Part shown: piece after piece, positions 8,551 through 17,823 of the stretch | How positions within the stretch are numbered: position 1 is the first letter of the stretch | How the letters are laid out: each line of letters begins with the position of its first letter | From: Vibrio bathopelagicus | GTDB lineage: Bacteria > Pseudomonadota > Gammaproteobacteria > Enterobacterales > Vibrionaceae | Direction: 5' to 3' | NCBI RefSeq assembly: GCF_014879975.1 | Contig: NZ_CP062500.1 | Coordinates: 2,108,001-2,172,000 of the forward strand | Length of the DNA stretch: 64,000 bases | The notes under the pieces: model-generated | What the model was told of the DNA's origin: nothing | The model's database searches: none | Seen by the model: only the letters and a program-made list of their open reading frames with translations | Made by a program: the position numbers and the translations under genes

Positions 8551-9885
8551 ATGAAAACTCAATGGACTTGCCTGAGTGCATTACTTGCATCAGCTTCATT
8601 CATTTCAACCTCTGCTAGTGCAGATACCGATGTGTATCTGACCAACAACACCAACCAAGTGATGACGATTCAAGCCAACCATACCGGCACCGATCTACTT
8701 CAACTTGGCGATGAATGGCAACAACATGTTGAGCAAATTGGCCCGTGGGAAACGAAGAAGCTGATCAGTTTCAATCGTTGGACAGGCGTAAAGTCCGGTA
8801 AGACATACGAGTTTGACACCGTGGTATCAAACTCTATTGGAGAAAGCGTCACGCTTAATCAAACCATGGAAGGACATTGGTACAACTCAACACTGCAACA
8901 CGGTTTGAGCGCGGCAGACGTTGACTTAACACAGCATGATGATCGCAATATTCATCGTAGCTCTACTAACGCTTTTGATGTGAATACTGAACTCGCGCTT
9001 AAAGCCGATTCAACCGCTCGCTACGATGATATTTACTACACCATCACCCCACAAAAAGTGGATGAGCAACCCGAACCAGACGCCAATACACTGAAAGTGA
9101 TGACCTACAATATTTGGGCTCTACCGGCTATCGCTTCGCACATCGGTGATCGTTACGATCTCATCCCTCAATACGTTAAGGGCTACGACGTGTTAGCGCT
9201 TCAAGAAGTGTTTGCCAACGGACGAGATGAGTTCCTGCGTGAACTGGCAAAAGAGTACCCATACCAAACTAAAATGCTCGATAAGGATGGTATCAACATC
9301 TATGACGGCGGCGTGATCATTGTGAGCCGCTACCCTATCGTCAACGAAGCGCAATACGTGTTCCCTGATTGTACGGGCACAGATTGTTTTGCTGATAAAG
9401 GCGTGAATTACGCTGAGGTCATCAAAAATGGTCAGGCTTACCATGTGTTTGGTACGCACACCGCCTCGTTCGACACGGACACGGCGCGTGATTATCGTCA
9501 GCGTCAATTTAGACAGATGCGTGAACTCGCTCAATCACTGGAAATACCAACCTCAGAAACGGTGATTTACAGCGGTGATTTCAACGTGAACAAGCTTAAG
9601 TTCCCTGGCGACTACCAACAGATGTTCGCTAACTTGCAGGCCACTGAGCCTGAGTATTCAGGTTATACCGCTTCAACTTTTGATCCTCGCATCAATAACT
9701 TTGCTGGAGAACCAATGTCTGGTGGGGAAAACGTTGAATATCTCGATTACGTAGTGGTGAGCTCGGAGTACGCACAGAAAGCTCACAACAATAACCGCGT
9801 TGATGTGCCTCGCTCGACCAGCAGTGAATTATGGAAGCACTACAACCTTTCAGATCACTTCCCTGTAAGTGCTGTCATTAAGTAA
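8551..9885 (+). CDS. Secreted sphingomyelinase C (haemolysin), EEP family
   Basis: A 444-residue secreted phosphodiesterase predicted to hydrolyse sphingomyelin to ceramide and phosphocholine. A signal peptide occupies residues 1-24 (ends ASA). A beta-rich N-terminal domain (about residues 25-150, YLTNNTNQVMTIQ) precedes the endonuclease/exonuclease/phosphatase catalytic domain with all expected motifs: MTYNIWALP, LALQEVF (metal-binding Glu), GGVIIVSRYPI, FGTHTAS, SGDFNVNK, LDYVVVS and a final SDHFPVSAVI (catalytic Asp-His). AAGGA precedes GTG 8545 and ATG 8551; either may start the protein. The next gene, 15 bases downstream, may be its folding partner. Confidence 0.9.
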   Translation: MKTQWTCLSALLASASFISTSASADTDVYLTNNTNQVMTIQANHTGTDLLQLGDEWQQHVEQIGPWETKKLISFNRWTGVKSGKTYEFDTVVSNSIGESVTLNQTMEGHWYNSTLQHGLSAADVDLTQHDDRNIHRSSTNAFDVNTELALKADSTARYDDIYYTITPQKVDEQPEPDANTLKVMTYNIWALPAIASHIGDRYDLIPQYVKGYDVLALQEVFANGRDEFLRELAKEYPYQTKMLDKDGINIYDGGVIIVSRYPIVNEAQYVFPDCTGTDCFADKGVNYAEVIKNGQAYHVFGTHTASFDTDTARDYRQRQFRQMRELAQSLEIPTSETVIYSGDFNVNKLKFPGDYQQMFANLQATEPEYSGYTASTFDPRINNFAGEPMSGGENVEYLDYVVVSSEYAQKAHNNNRVDVPRSTSSELWKHYNLSDHFPVSAVIK

Positions 9886-9900
9886 CGCGGTGAACGGATA

Positions 9901-10875
9901 ATGCATCGAGTTATATTAATCCTAATGCTCGTCGCTATGACGAGCATTGTTGGCTATTCATGGTCATCAAAATCCACTGAAACACTGCAATCTTCGGTTC
10001 AGCATACAGAAGAAAAGCAGCACGTTTCTAAAACGACTGATAACGATAGACACACATCAAATACGGCAAGCTTTTCAGACAACCCCGTTTCTCAAGGCAA
10101 ACAAGTCCAAGCTGAAGACCTGCACGGAAAAGTGTATGCAGAAAACCTAACAGAACTTGAAGGTAAGGCGCTGCTCAATGAGCTCGATGAGTTTTGGACG
10201 CTTTGTCAACAAGTGGGCAATTGCACTGAACAACTCGCGCAGTTGAAAACTGAGTTACCGATAGAATGGTTTGAACTATTAAGTGATTACCGAAAGCTCT
10301 CTGCCGAATGGCAAGTAAGGGAAAGCACAATTCCACTCGAATCCATTGATTCTTTGGAAGCACGAGTTGAGCTGTTCAAGCAGTCTGCACAAGAGGTTTG
10401 GGGAGAGTTAGCCCACCAGCTGTTTGCCGATCAATTTGCGCAATTGGATTTTACGCTCAGTGCAAACATTCTTGAGGAAATTGAGCCCACTGAGTTTGTC
10501 TTGCACTACCAAGATTTGCTCTCGGAATGGGAAAGTAAAACGGGAACATTAAACGCAGAGACTCCGGCTCAAAAATACGAGCTTGCTGTCTCACTGCTGC
10601 CAAACAGCTATAACCCTGCCGAGCTAGCGACGATCAAGGCTGAACTTCAACAAACATATTTAGATGCAGAACAAGCTGATAATATCACCGCGCGCGAACA
10701 ACAAGTGACGCAACAACAACAGACGGTAATGACCTATCACGACCAACTTGATCAATTGAAATCGAGCTTAGAATCTCAACGTTCTGCAAGTCATGCCAAT
10801 TGGGATACTCTGGAATGGGACAGTTATTATCAACAGCAAGTAGCTGAATTTCGTGAACAGTTCTTTAGGAAATAG
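9901..10875 (+). CDS. Lipase-foldase-like helical periplasmic protein
   Basis: A 324-residue protein with one N-terminal membrane segment (residues 3-20) followed by a long, almost entirely helical, Glu/Gln-rich region with a coiled coil near residues 255-295. The layout (single anchor, variable linker of about 60 residues, then repeated helices with a LFADQFAQLDF segment) resembles lipase-specific foldases (Lif/LipB), though the hallmark RxxFDY motif is not present. It starts 15 bases after the sphingomyelinase stop, so co-expression is very likely. I infer a steric chaperone or secretion helper for that enzyme; this is a hypothesis from position and architecture. Confidence 0.5.
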   Translation: MHRVILILMLVAMTSIVGYSWSSKSTETLQSSVQHTEEKQHVSKTTDNDRHTSNTASFSDNPVSQGKQVQAEDLHGKVYAENLTELEGKALLNELDEFWTLCQQVGNCTEQLAQLKTELPIEWFELLSDYRKLSAEWQVRESTIPLESIDSLEARVELFKQSAQEVWGELAHQLFADQFAQLDFTLSANILEEIEPTEFVLHYQDLLSEWESKTGTLNAETPAQKYELAVSLLPNSYNPAELATIKAELQQTYLDAEQADNITAREQQVTQQQQTVMTYHDQLDQLKSSLESQRSASHANWDTLEWDSYYQQQVAEFREQFFRK

Positions 10876-10900
10876 AGCTCGACAAATATTTACAACCAGA

Positions 10901-11935
10901 TTAAGTAAAACCATGACGAAACTGCGCGGGCGTTTTACTCAGCCACCCTTTAAACGCCCTTCTGAAGTTTGCAGGGTCGCTATAGCCGAGCCTTTCACCG
11001 ATATCGTCGATAGTCATGGTTGTGCCGAGCAACAACTCTTTGGCTAACTCGACTCGGACTTCAGTGAGTAGCGTTTGATAGCTAGAATTGTGAATAACCA
11101 GTTCTCTGCGTAGTGTACGAGAACTGCAAGCAAACTCATCCGCGAGTTGTTCGATATTCGGAAAGTTGCCTGCAGTTTGGTAAAAGATCGTTTTGATCTG
11201 GTTGGTCAACAGATGTTCAGAGTCCAACGTGTCCACTATCGACTGACAAGAAGTGAGATAGCGTTTAAGCGTTGCGGCATCATGTGTGGCTAATGTTTGT
11301 GATAGAACCGAGGCGTCGAAGCGCAGCTCACAGGCGCTATGCCCGAACGTCACCGGACACTGAAAGCGTTCATCATAGAGCTTGGCATAACTTGGTTCAG
11401 CATAGGGGAAAGACAGCGCTTTAATCCCTAACGCATCGCCAGTTAACTCTTGGAACAGTGAAAGGATTGAGCTTAAGAAATATTCGTTGCAGAACGGAAG
11501 TAGATCCCCGACTTCCAAGGTGTTTTCAATTTGAATCACAGCGTGTTCAGCATCAACAATCAACTTAACCGAAAAGATAGGCCCGTTTAAGCGCAGGTAC
11601 TTAAAACCTGATTTGATAGCCTCGCCCACATTCTGACTGGTCGACAGTGCATAACCCAATACTCCGAAGTGGCTCAAGCTGGCATGTTCTCCCAACCATA
11701 GACCCAAACCATCATGTGGAAAGCTTTGGTTAGCCGCACTAAAGATTGAAAGTTTATCTGCGTAGGTCAGCTTCCCATTTGGGTCTCGCCAATCTAGGTT
11801 TTCTAGGCCAACACCAACAACCAGTTTTTCAATATCGATGCCTCTTTGCTCTAGCGTATTCAGTAGCAACACTACATCCAATGAGCCCAATTGGTGCCGA
11901 TGCTCTGTTGGCATGTACTCCGCGATAATTTCCAA
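10901..11935 (-). CDS. AraC-family transcriptional regulator (arabinose-binding-domain type)
   Basis: A 344-residue regulator. The N-terminal ligand-binding domain (about residues 15-200, with SHFGVLGYALSTS) is the type seen in OruR/ArgR-like and virulence-linked AraC proteins. The C-terminal double HTH lies at about residues 245-340 (LADEFACSSRTLRREL, then DIGERLGYSDPANFRRAFKGW followed by PAQFR). It converges on the sphingomyelinase pair with only 25 bases between them, and is separated by 170 bases from the divergent DUF2804 gene, which is the more natural target. Ligand unknown. Confidence 0.88.
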   Translation of the reverse strand: MEIIAEYMPTEHRHQLGSLDVVLLLNTLEQRGIDIEKLVVGVGLENLDWRDPNGKLTYADKLSIFSAANQSFPHDGLGLWLGEHASLSHFGVLGYALSTSQNVGEAIKSGFKYLRLNGPIFSVKLIVDAEHAVIQIENTLEVGDLLPFCNEYFLSSILSLFQELTGDALGIKALSFPYAEPSYAKLYDERFQCPVTFGHSACELRFDASVLSQTLATHDAATLKRYLTSCQSIVDTLDSEHLLTNQIKTIFYQTAGNFPNIEQLADEFACSSRTLRRELVIHNSSYQTLLTEVRVELAKELLLGTTMTIDDIGERLGYSDPANFRRAFKGWLSKTPAQFRHGFT

Positions 11936-12105
11936 CCGAATCTCCTTATATTGAGCCTATTCCCAAACTCATGACTACTCAGCTTCAACAACACATGCTG
12001 ACAAAATCGTGATTGGTAACCTGCTCTTGTCCGATTATGACCTCCCAATTCTACGTTACTCGCCGCACAATGCTGTTAATTGTTAAATTTATGTGAACCG
12101 TCGCA

Positions 12106-13119
12106 ATGATAAAAACCAACCCTGCCCCACACAATTTGATTGATTCTAATGGTCAGCCGACAATTGGGCATTTCGATGGCATCCCGAAACATCTCAACAT
12201 AGAAAAATTCGACTATCGCAATTCAATGGACGGAAAAGCAAACCCTTGGCACAAGTACTTCCATTACAAGCAATTTCAATTTGTCAGCGTTGTTACCGAG
12301 ACTCACATAATCGGAGTGGCCATTGCAGACATTCGTTACTTGAGTTCTGCGTTTTGTTACGTCTACGACATCGAGAATAACAAATTAGAAGAGTGCTCTT
12401 GGCTACGACCACTGGGGTTTGATAAACAAGTCACGAGCTCCCCGTTTGAAGGCACGACAAACATCGCAAGGCAAAACATTGTGTTTGATATTGAGAACGG
12501 GCAATGGAAAGTTTCACTCAACACAAAACTCATTAAGGCTGAGCTTTGCTTAGAATCAGAGCATGACAGTTTACCCTTGGCAATGTGTAGCCCAACGGGT
12601 TACTCGGGGTGGACCTACACCCAAAAGCATAACGCGTTAAAAGTAACGGGCACCCTTGAAATCAACCAACGTGAAATCGCCCTCGACCACGCTCGTGCTG
12701 GCTACGATTTCTCTGCGGGATACATGAGGCGCGAAACCAGTTGGCGCTGGGCGAGCATCAACGCGAAATCCAATAATACCGACATTGGCCTCAACCTCGC
12801 ATCAGGTGTCAATGAAACAGGAGGGTGTGAAAACGTATTATGGGTGAATGGCACCAGACACTTGCTCAATGCCGTGCAGTTTACGTTTAGTCGTCAAGAC
12901 ACGGATTTACCTTGGCAGGTAACCTCGCAAGATAGTCGTATTAACCTGACTTTCACCCCCCTTAATAAGCGAAACGAAAAGCTCAACTTGTGGTTGCTAA
13001 AGAGTAACTTCCGTCAGTTTATCGGTCACTTTTCTGGTTCGATTCAAGACAACAACGGCGTAACTCACCAACTCGATAACATTCTCGGCCTAACCGAAGA
13101 TCATTTCGCTCGTTGGTAA
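12106..13119 (+). CDS. DUF2804 domain protein
   Basis: A 337-residue protein that matches the DUF2804 family in length and pattern: an early YFHYKQFQFVSV stretch, MCSPTGYSGWTYTQK in the middle, and RRETSWRWAS plus ASGVNETGG in the second half. No signal peptide or membrane segment is seen. The family has no established activity; it often sits with lipid-related enzymes, and here a sterol-desaturase-family hydroxylase gene follows in the same direction. Divergent from the AraC regulator, which may control it. Confidence 0.8.
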   Translation: MIKTNPAPHNLIDSNGQPTIGHFDGIPKHLNIEKFDYRNSMDGKANPWHKYFHYKQFQFVSVVTETHIIGVAIADIRYLSSAFCYVYDIENNKLEECSWLRPLGFDKQVTSSPFEGTTNIARQNIVFDIENGQWKVSLNTKLIKAELCLESEHDSLPLAMCSPTGYSGWTYTQKHNALKVTGTLEINQREIALDHARAGYDFSAGYMRRETSWRWASINAKSNNTDIGLNLASGVNETGGCENVLWVNGTRHLLNAVQFTFSRQDTDLPWQVTSQDSRINLTFTPLNKRNEKLNLWLLKSNFRQFIGHFSGSIQDNNGVTHQLDNILGLTEDHFARW

Positions 13120-13228
13120 TACAACACATTAACCAAGATTCCAACTTCGGTCCTCCTGTAAGGTTTTCAGGTTACAGTTCTCGAATATAGCTGACTCTCA
13201 AATACAGATAGTAGAATAGGAACAAGAA

Positions 13229-14077
13229 ATGAATATCGACGCATTAATCAATCACCCAGAATGGCTGCTGTTGGTATTGGCTCCTTTGTTCATGATCTGT
13301 ATGTTGGCCGAATATTTTATTGGTCAGAAACAAGGCCGATTGCCAGATAATTCAAGCTACAAATTGTCGGAAGTGATTTGTAATTTCACATTAGCAGGCA
13401 TGCATCAACTCTCCGATTTATTAACCGGACTCGTAATCGTTCAGCTCTATCTCTGGCTATTTGGTTGGCACTTATTGGACATTGAAATGGGCGTGCTGAG
13501 TTTCATTGTGTTGATGGTTCTACAAGACTTTTTCTATTACTGGTTTCACAGAGCAAGCCACCGCGTTCGCTGGATGTGGGCGGCACACGTGGCACACCAT
13601 AGTTCAGAAAGCATGAACTTCAGTACGGCTTTCCGTCAAAGTTTAATGTACCCACTTGCGGGCATGTGGCTATTTTGGGTGCCGTTAGTCATCATAGGTT
13701 TCGATCCTAAATGGGTGATCTTTGTGGTGCTTCTAAATTTAGGTTTACAATTCTTTGTGCATACTCAATGGGTAAGAAGCTTAGGACCATTGGAGTACCT
13801 GTTTAACACTCCATCGCATCACCGTGTTCATCACGGCAGAAACCCACAATACATCGATAAAAACTACGCGGGCGTTCTTATTATCTGGGATAAGTTATTT
13901 GGTACGTTTGAACCAGAAGTGGAAACGGTGCGTTACGGCGTCACTAAGCCCGTAAACAGTTTTAATCCGCTAGCGGTGACCTTTCAAGAATGGAAGGCTA
14001 TCTTCAAAGATTTACGAAACCAAAAGCTGACATTGAAGCAGAAAGTAAAGTTAATGCTCTCGCCGCCTTCTGACTAA
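13229..14077 (+). CDS. Sterol desaturase / fatty acid hydroxylase family membrane protein
   Basis: A 282-residue integral membrane di-iron oxygenase-type protein. Four or more hydrophobic segments surround the conserved histidine clusters HRASH (near residue 108), HVAHH (near 122) and the late HTQW and HHRVHH motifs, the metal ligands of the ERG3/FAH superfamily. It should hydroxylate or desaturate a lipid substrate in the inner membrane. The SD is AGGAACAAGAA before ATG 13229. It follows DUF2804 by 109 bases and may share lipid-related function with it; the substrate cannot be told from sequence. Confidence 0.87.
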   Translation: MNIDALINHPEWLLLVLAPLFMICMLAEYFIGQKQGRLPDNSSYKLSEVICNFTLAGMHQLSDLLTGLVIVQLYLWLFGWHLLDIEMGVLSFIVLMVLQDFFYYWFHRASHRVRWMWAAHVAHHSSESMNFSTAFRQSLMYPLAGMWLFWVPLVIIGFDPKWVIFVVLLNLGLQFFVHTQWVRSLGPLEYLFNTPSHHRVHHGRNPQYIDKNYAGVLIIWDKLFGTFEPEVETVRYGVTKPVNSFNPLAVTFQEWKAIFKDLRNQKLTLKQKVKLMLSPPSD

Positions 14078-14107
14078 ATAACTTACATAAAAATAGACCG
14101 TACAGAC

Positions 14108-16552
14108 CTAATACACTCTGTGGAAGTCGATAAAATGGAAGGTGAGATCGCTCACCCAAAAGTCACCGTCCAAGTCGGCTCCTTGGACGTATCTTTTGTC
14201 ACCCATCTCTAGGGTGATAATGTACTTTCCAGCGATCAGCCCTTCGACCATGTAAAAGCCGTCACTCTCTATTTCGCTAGAATACTCAGTCCCTTTCTGG
14301 ATATGTTTGAAGTGCAGATACGCATTGCTTGCGATAGCGCCTTCCACTGTGCCATCAACACCAAACGACACCACCATTTCGATATTGGCATGAGTCAAAC
14401 CTACCTGCTTGGTATTCACAAACACGGGGTTTTGAATCGGTGTGAGGTTCAGATCGAGCGCCCCTTCATCAATATAGATGGGTAGATTACTTCGGGCCGG
14501 AACACTCAAAAACTCAAAATGACCTCTCGCATCACTGATCGCGCGTTGATCGAGTATCTGCAGACTCACCCCAGGTATCGGTTGTTTATGGTGATCATAT
14601 ACAATCCCAGTCAATTTAGAATGGTTGTATCGATTCCATTCAACAAACTCTCCGATGTTTTCATCAAAGTAAGTTTTAGCCCCGAACTCAGTGGTCATTT
14701 CAACGCCGTAACGGTCTTCGGTTCCCTCCAACTTAAACAGTAAATAGGGGTTCACACGCGCTTCCAAAGAGGCCGTAAACGAGACATCCTGCTTCTGATA
14801 GCGTGCTGATACGTTCGTGGTGAGTTCTTGGAATACGTTAAAAGGATCAAGCACGCACTCTTTGCATGCATTTCTTAAAGAGAGTTCGGTTCTTTCATGA
14901 TGACCAGAACCATTAACCGTTCCAGAGATATTCCACGACGTATCAGAAAATCCACTTTTGGCGAGTTCGACCGTATGTAAGTAACTGTCTTCGTGAGTGT
15001 CTTTAATGTATTGATAGTCGCCAGCATAGGATAGAAACAGATTACGGGACACTTTAGAGTTAACTTTGGGTTCAACACTGAGCTCGTCTTCATCGTCTCT
15101 GACCGTTAAAAATGCAGTGAGGTTTGCAAGCGACAAGTTGTATTTGAAAATATCGTATTCCATCGACTCCAAGTCTAATTCATCGGTTTTATTGAGCTCA
15201 ATTGACGCCGACTGATCGCTGCCGAGCAAGATATCAAACTCCATTGGAAAGCGATTGAAATCAGGCAACCATCCGATATGACCTGCAAACCAATGTGCTG
15301 GTAAGTATCGCCCTTGAAAGCCAATCAGGTCTTTACCACGTTGCCTCATGAAAGCGCTCCCCACGGTAAAGTAATCAGCAAGGCCATATTCCAGAGACAC
15401 GGCACCCGCTCTGTCTGCACCTTCATTCCCGACCACCTGCACGCCCCAATCGTTGCGTGGCAAAAATGCATCTTCTAAACCGGCGACGGTAATCTCTTCT
15501 TCTTGCCAGACGCCTTTTGATAAGTAGTAGCGAAACTTGATGGTGTCACCCGGTGAGATGTTGTCTTCTTCCACAACGAAACGTCCAAACTCATCAGAAC
15601 GATAAGTGGTTTGATAGATGCCATTAACCAACACATCAATGCTGATATTGGGCTGCGTAATACGTTCCAGTTGCAGGTTACCAAACTCAGGCTGACGCTT
15701 TCGGTTGGTGTAATAGAGCCCATCTTCGAGTGTTTGATTGACGGTAAAAACACTGCCATCTAACAGTACATGCCCGATTTCAAGAGAGCCTTCTCCTTCA
15801 TTCGCCTCAACCGCAATGTTGTAATAGACGATGGGTTGATCTTCTCGCGAATCAATAGACAAGCGAGACAAGGAGTGTTCGGTGCTTAATATAGTGTCGG
15901 AGATGGCGTAAACATCGCCGCCCGTTTCACTATCATGATAAACAGAAGCTGCAACTCTCGTCGCCAAACCCACCGTCGCAAGCGGCTCTATAGCTGGGAT
16001 GTTGCCCGCACGCTTTAAGTCTTCTGCTTTCTTACGGGATTCATTTTTTATCTTAGAGATCACCGCTTCTAACTCGGTCAACGAGCTGAATTCTGGTGAG
16101 ACAGTTAACCGATAGTCATCAATGTCCCATCGGATTTTGGCAGGAATGCAGGCTTGCAAACTGTACCAGTGGATGTAGGTTTCTGAGTCAATCACTTCAA
16201 ATTTGATTGACTGGATATTGTTGTCATCGCGATAACAAAGGCCTTGCTCGGTATCGACAATATAGGGAGGAGACTCTCTCCCCACATCTTGCGGTAGGTA
16301 GATTTCGCAATAGCCGTTTCCATCGCACTGCCCATTCATCTCTAACAGAGAAAAAGCGGCATTCGATGTCGAAATGAAGGGCTCTTCGTAATCATCCATC
16401 ATGACACGATAAAAGCTATCGCCGACTTGCCCAACTCGAACTTCAATATGAGCGGGATAAAGTTCAGTCGCCTCGTGTTCCTCTTCCGAATGCACTACAA
16501 AAGGAAACAGAGAAACAAGCAAGACAACTCGCCAAATCATGTGTGTGAACAT
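14108..16552 (-). CDS. TcfC-type outer-membrane usher of an alternative chaperone-usher fimbria
   Basis: A protein of about 814 residues from the ATG at 16552; an upstream TTG at 16591 would add 13. Signal peptide residues 1-22 (ends VVHS). The pattern fits the alternative (CS1/alpha-type) ushers: a domain around IEVRVGQVGDSF, a plug/E-set-like region (ISIDVLVNGIYQTTYRSDEFGRF in pieces near 310), a long beta-barrel stretch, and a C-terminal carboxypeptidase-regulatory-like fold (GIVYDHHKQPIPGVSLQ, DARGHFEF). It would form the export pore for the pilin subunits. It is the last gene of a four-gene operon with pilin, minor subunit and chaperone upstream; 74 bases separate it from the chaperone gene. 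Confidence 0.8.
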   Translation of the reverse strand: MFTHMIWRVVLLVSLFPFVVHSEEEHEATELYPAHIEVRVGQVGDSFYRVMMDDYEEPFISTSNAAFSLLEMNGQCDGNGYCEIYLPQDVGRESPPYIVDTEQGLCYRDDNNIQSIKFEVIDSETYIHWYSLQACIPAKIRWDIDDYRLTVSPEFSSLTELEAVISKIKNESRKKAEDLKRAGNIPAIEPLATVGLATRVAASVYHDSETGGDVYAISDTILSTEHSLSRLSIDSREDQPIVYYNIAVEANEGEGSLEIGHVLLDGSVFTVNQTLEDGLYYTNRKRQPEFGNLQLERITQPNISIDVLVNGIYQTTYRSDEFGRFVVEEDNISPGDTIKFRYYLSKGVWQEEEITVAGLEDAFLPRNDWGVQVVGNEGADRAGAVSLEYGLADYFTVGSAFMRQRGKDLIGFQGRYLPAHWFAGHIGWLPDFNRFPMEFDILLGSDQSASIELNKTDELDLESMEYDIFKYNLSLANLTAFLTVRDDEDELSVEPKVNSKVSRNLFLSYAGDYQYIKDTHEDSYLHTVELAKSGFSDTSWNISGTVNGSGHHERTELSLRNACKECVLDPFNVFQELTTNVSARYQKQDVSFTASLEARVNPYLLFKLEGTEDRYGVEMTTEFGAKTYFDENIGEFVEWNRYNHSKLTGIVYDHHKQPIPGVSLQILDQRAISDARGHFEFLSVPARSNLPIYIDEGALDLNLTPIQNPVFVNTKQVGLTHANIEMVVSFGVDGTVEGAIASNAYLHFKHIQKGTEYSSEIESDGFYMVEGLIAGKYIITLEMGDKRYVQGADLDGDFWVSDLTFHFIDFHRVY

Positions 16553-16626
16553 TGATTTTTTCGTCACTCGATAGATCGCTTTGTCACTCAATCGAGCGTG
16601 ATATCACTGGCAATACATCTCTCGAT

Positions 16627-17337
16627 TTACAAAACACATTCGTACAAAGTCTGTTCGTTCTGAACCAGTGAGATCTTTGACCCTTTTGGAAAAGGCTTGG
16701 TTAATTCCGCATTACGAAGTAGCACCACTTTTTCACTATGCTCGTCGACATTTAATTTCGCAGTAAATTGAAAGTTACCATTGTTAGTGATCTTGAGGTT
16801 TTGGTCATCACATTGAAACTTCACATCTTGTACCTGCTCACCTTTCTGAACATAAACCGGTACATAGCTGTTGATATGAAAGTTAAGTTGAAAGGCTGAA
16901 CCGTCGCTGTTGGTTTTACTCGAAGACAACGCAATGTCTGATAACTCTGCGGCTTTTGCTATCGGTGAAAACCATAAGTAAGCTCTGTATTCGCCATCAG
17001 GCATGTCGGCTGGCAAGGCGTTCATACGTAAGCGGACAGTGCGTCTTTGATTGGGTTTCAGTTCACGAATAATCGGTGGTGAGACTTTAATCCAATTGGC
17101 GATGTTTTCAGACTCTGCAATATTGGCGTCGGTACGAACCAGCCCATTAGCTTTTACTGGTCGATAGATAGGTTTGATCTCCAATCGAATCGGTTGATCT
17201 GAATTATTCTCCACGACGATTTTCTCCGTCACGGAGGTATCTGCGTCTAAAACAAAACGAGTGGGAGCGATTAGGAGTTGAGCATAGGCTTGTGCCGTGA
17301 AAAGTAAGCCGAGAACGCATGAGATAAACAACTTCAT
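16627..17337 (-). CDS. Periplasmic fimbrial chaperone (PapD-like fold)
   Basis: A 236-residue secreted protein with signal peptide residues 1-19 (ends AYA) followed by an immunoglobulin-like chaperone domain: LLIAPTRFVLDAD, VVENNSDQPIRLEI, and the RRTVRLRMNALP strand that would carry the subunit-binding basic residue. It should hold pilin subunits in the periplasm and deliver them to the usher encoded next. Its start overlaps the stop of the preceding minor-subunit gene by four bases (ATGA), a sign of translational coupling. The family is clear at the fold level; exact partners are inferred from the operon. Confidence 0.83.
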   Translation of the reverse strand: MKLFISCVLGLLFTAQAYAQLLIAPTRFVLDADTSVTEKIVVENNSDQPIRLEIKPIYRPVKANGLVRTDANIAESENIANWIKVSPPIIRELKPNQRRTVRLRMNALPADMPDGEYRAYLWFSPIAKAAELSDIALSSSKTNSDGSAFQLNFHINSYVPVYVQKGEQVQDVKFQCDDQNLKITNNGNFQFTAKLNVDEHSEKVVLLRNAELTKPFPKGSKISLVQNEQTLYECVL

Positions 17338-17771
17338 TTATAATTAACCTCAAAAGGGATAGTGCTGGTATAAACGCCAGCAGGATGATTAGCGCCGATT
17401 TTTACTCTCGCGCCAATGCACAGTAATTTGCTTCTTCCATTGCCTTTTATTTTGGCTCTGCCTCGCTTTGATAAGCCGCAGCCAAAATAGAACTTTTTAA
17501 TACGAAGACGTTTAGATTTACGAGAATGGTTGAGGTACTGCTTAGAAGGGAGAGAAACCACGATCTTTTTACCTGGTTCGCCTTCAACATAAAAACGCAC
17601 CACATGGATCTGACTATTAGTCGGATTAGCATCGGCGTTTTGACCCGACCCAGAGATATACATACCCGGAAACTTCACTTCCATATTTTCAGGAATGATT
17701 TCTAGAGCATGAAATGGGCTTGAATAAAAAACCAGCCCTATATATATCGAATATTTTAATAGAAGCTTCAT
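17334..17771 (-). CDS. Minor fimbrial subunit, DUF4402-like
   Basis: A 145-residue secreted protein with signal peptide residues 1-22. The C-terminal strand pattern GANHPAGVYTSTIPFEVNY is the DUF4402 pilin ending (G-x-Y-x-x-T-x-x-x-V-x-Y). The middle is strikingly basic (many Lys/Arg, residues 75-115) with two Cys likely forming a disulfide, unlike the acidic main pilin downstream. It sits between the pilin and chaperone genes, so a tip or adaptor subunit is the natural reading. Assignment rests on operon position and the C-terminal motif. Confidence 0.65.
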   Translation of the reverse strand: MKLLLKYSIYIGLVFYSSPFHALEIIPENMEVKFPGMYISGSGQNADANPTNSQIHVVRFYVEGEPGKKIVVSLPSKQYLNHSRKSKRLRIKKFYFGCGLSKRGRAKIKGNGRSKLLCIGARVKIGANHPAGVYTSTIPFEVNYK

Positions 17772-17823
17772 AGTAAAAGCGGCTGCTTTACAACAGCCAC
17801 AATATTACACCTGTTTCATTTAA

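Noticed and set aside
13157..13178. CTGTAA/TTACAG inverted repeat between DUF2804 and the hydroxylase gene
   Set aside because: Only six pairs with a ten-base loop and no T-run; too weak to call a terminator or operator.
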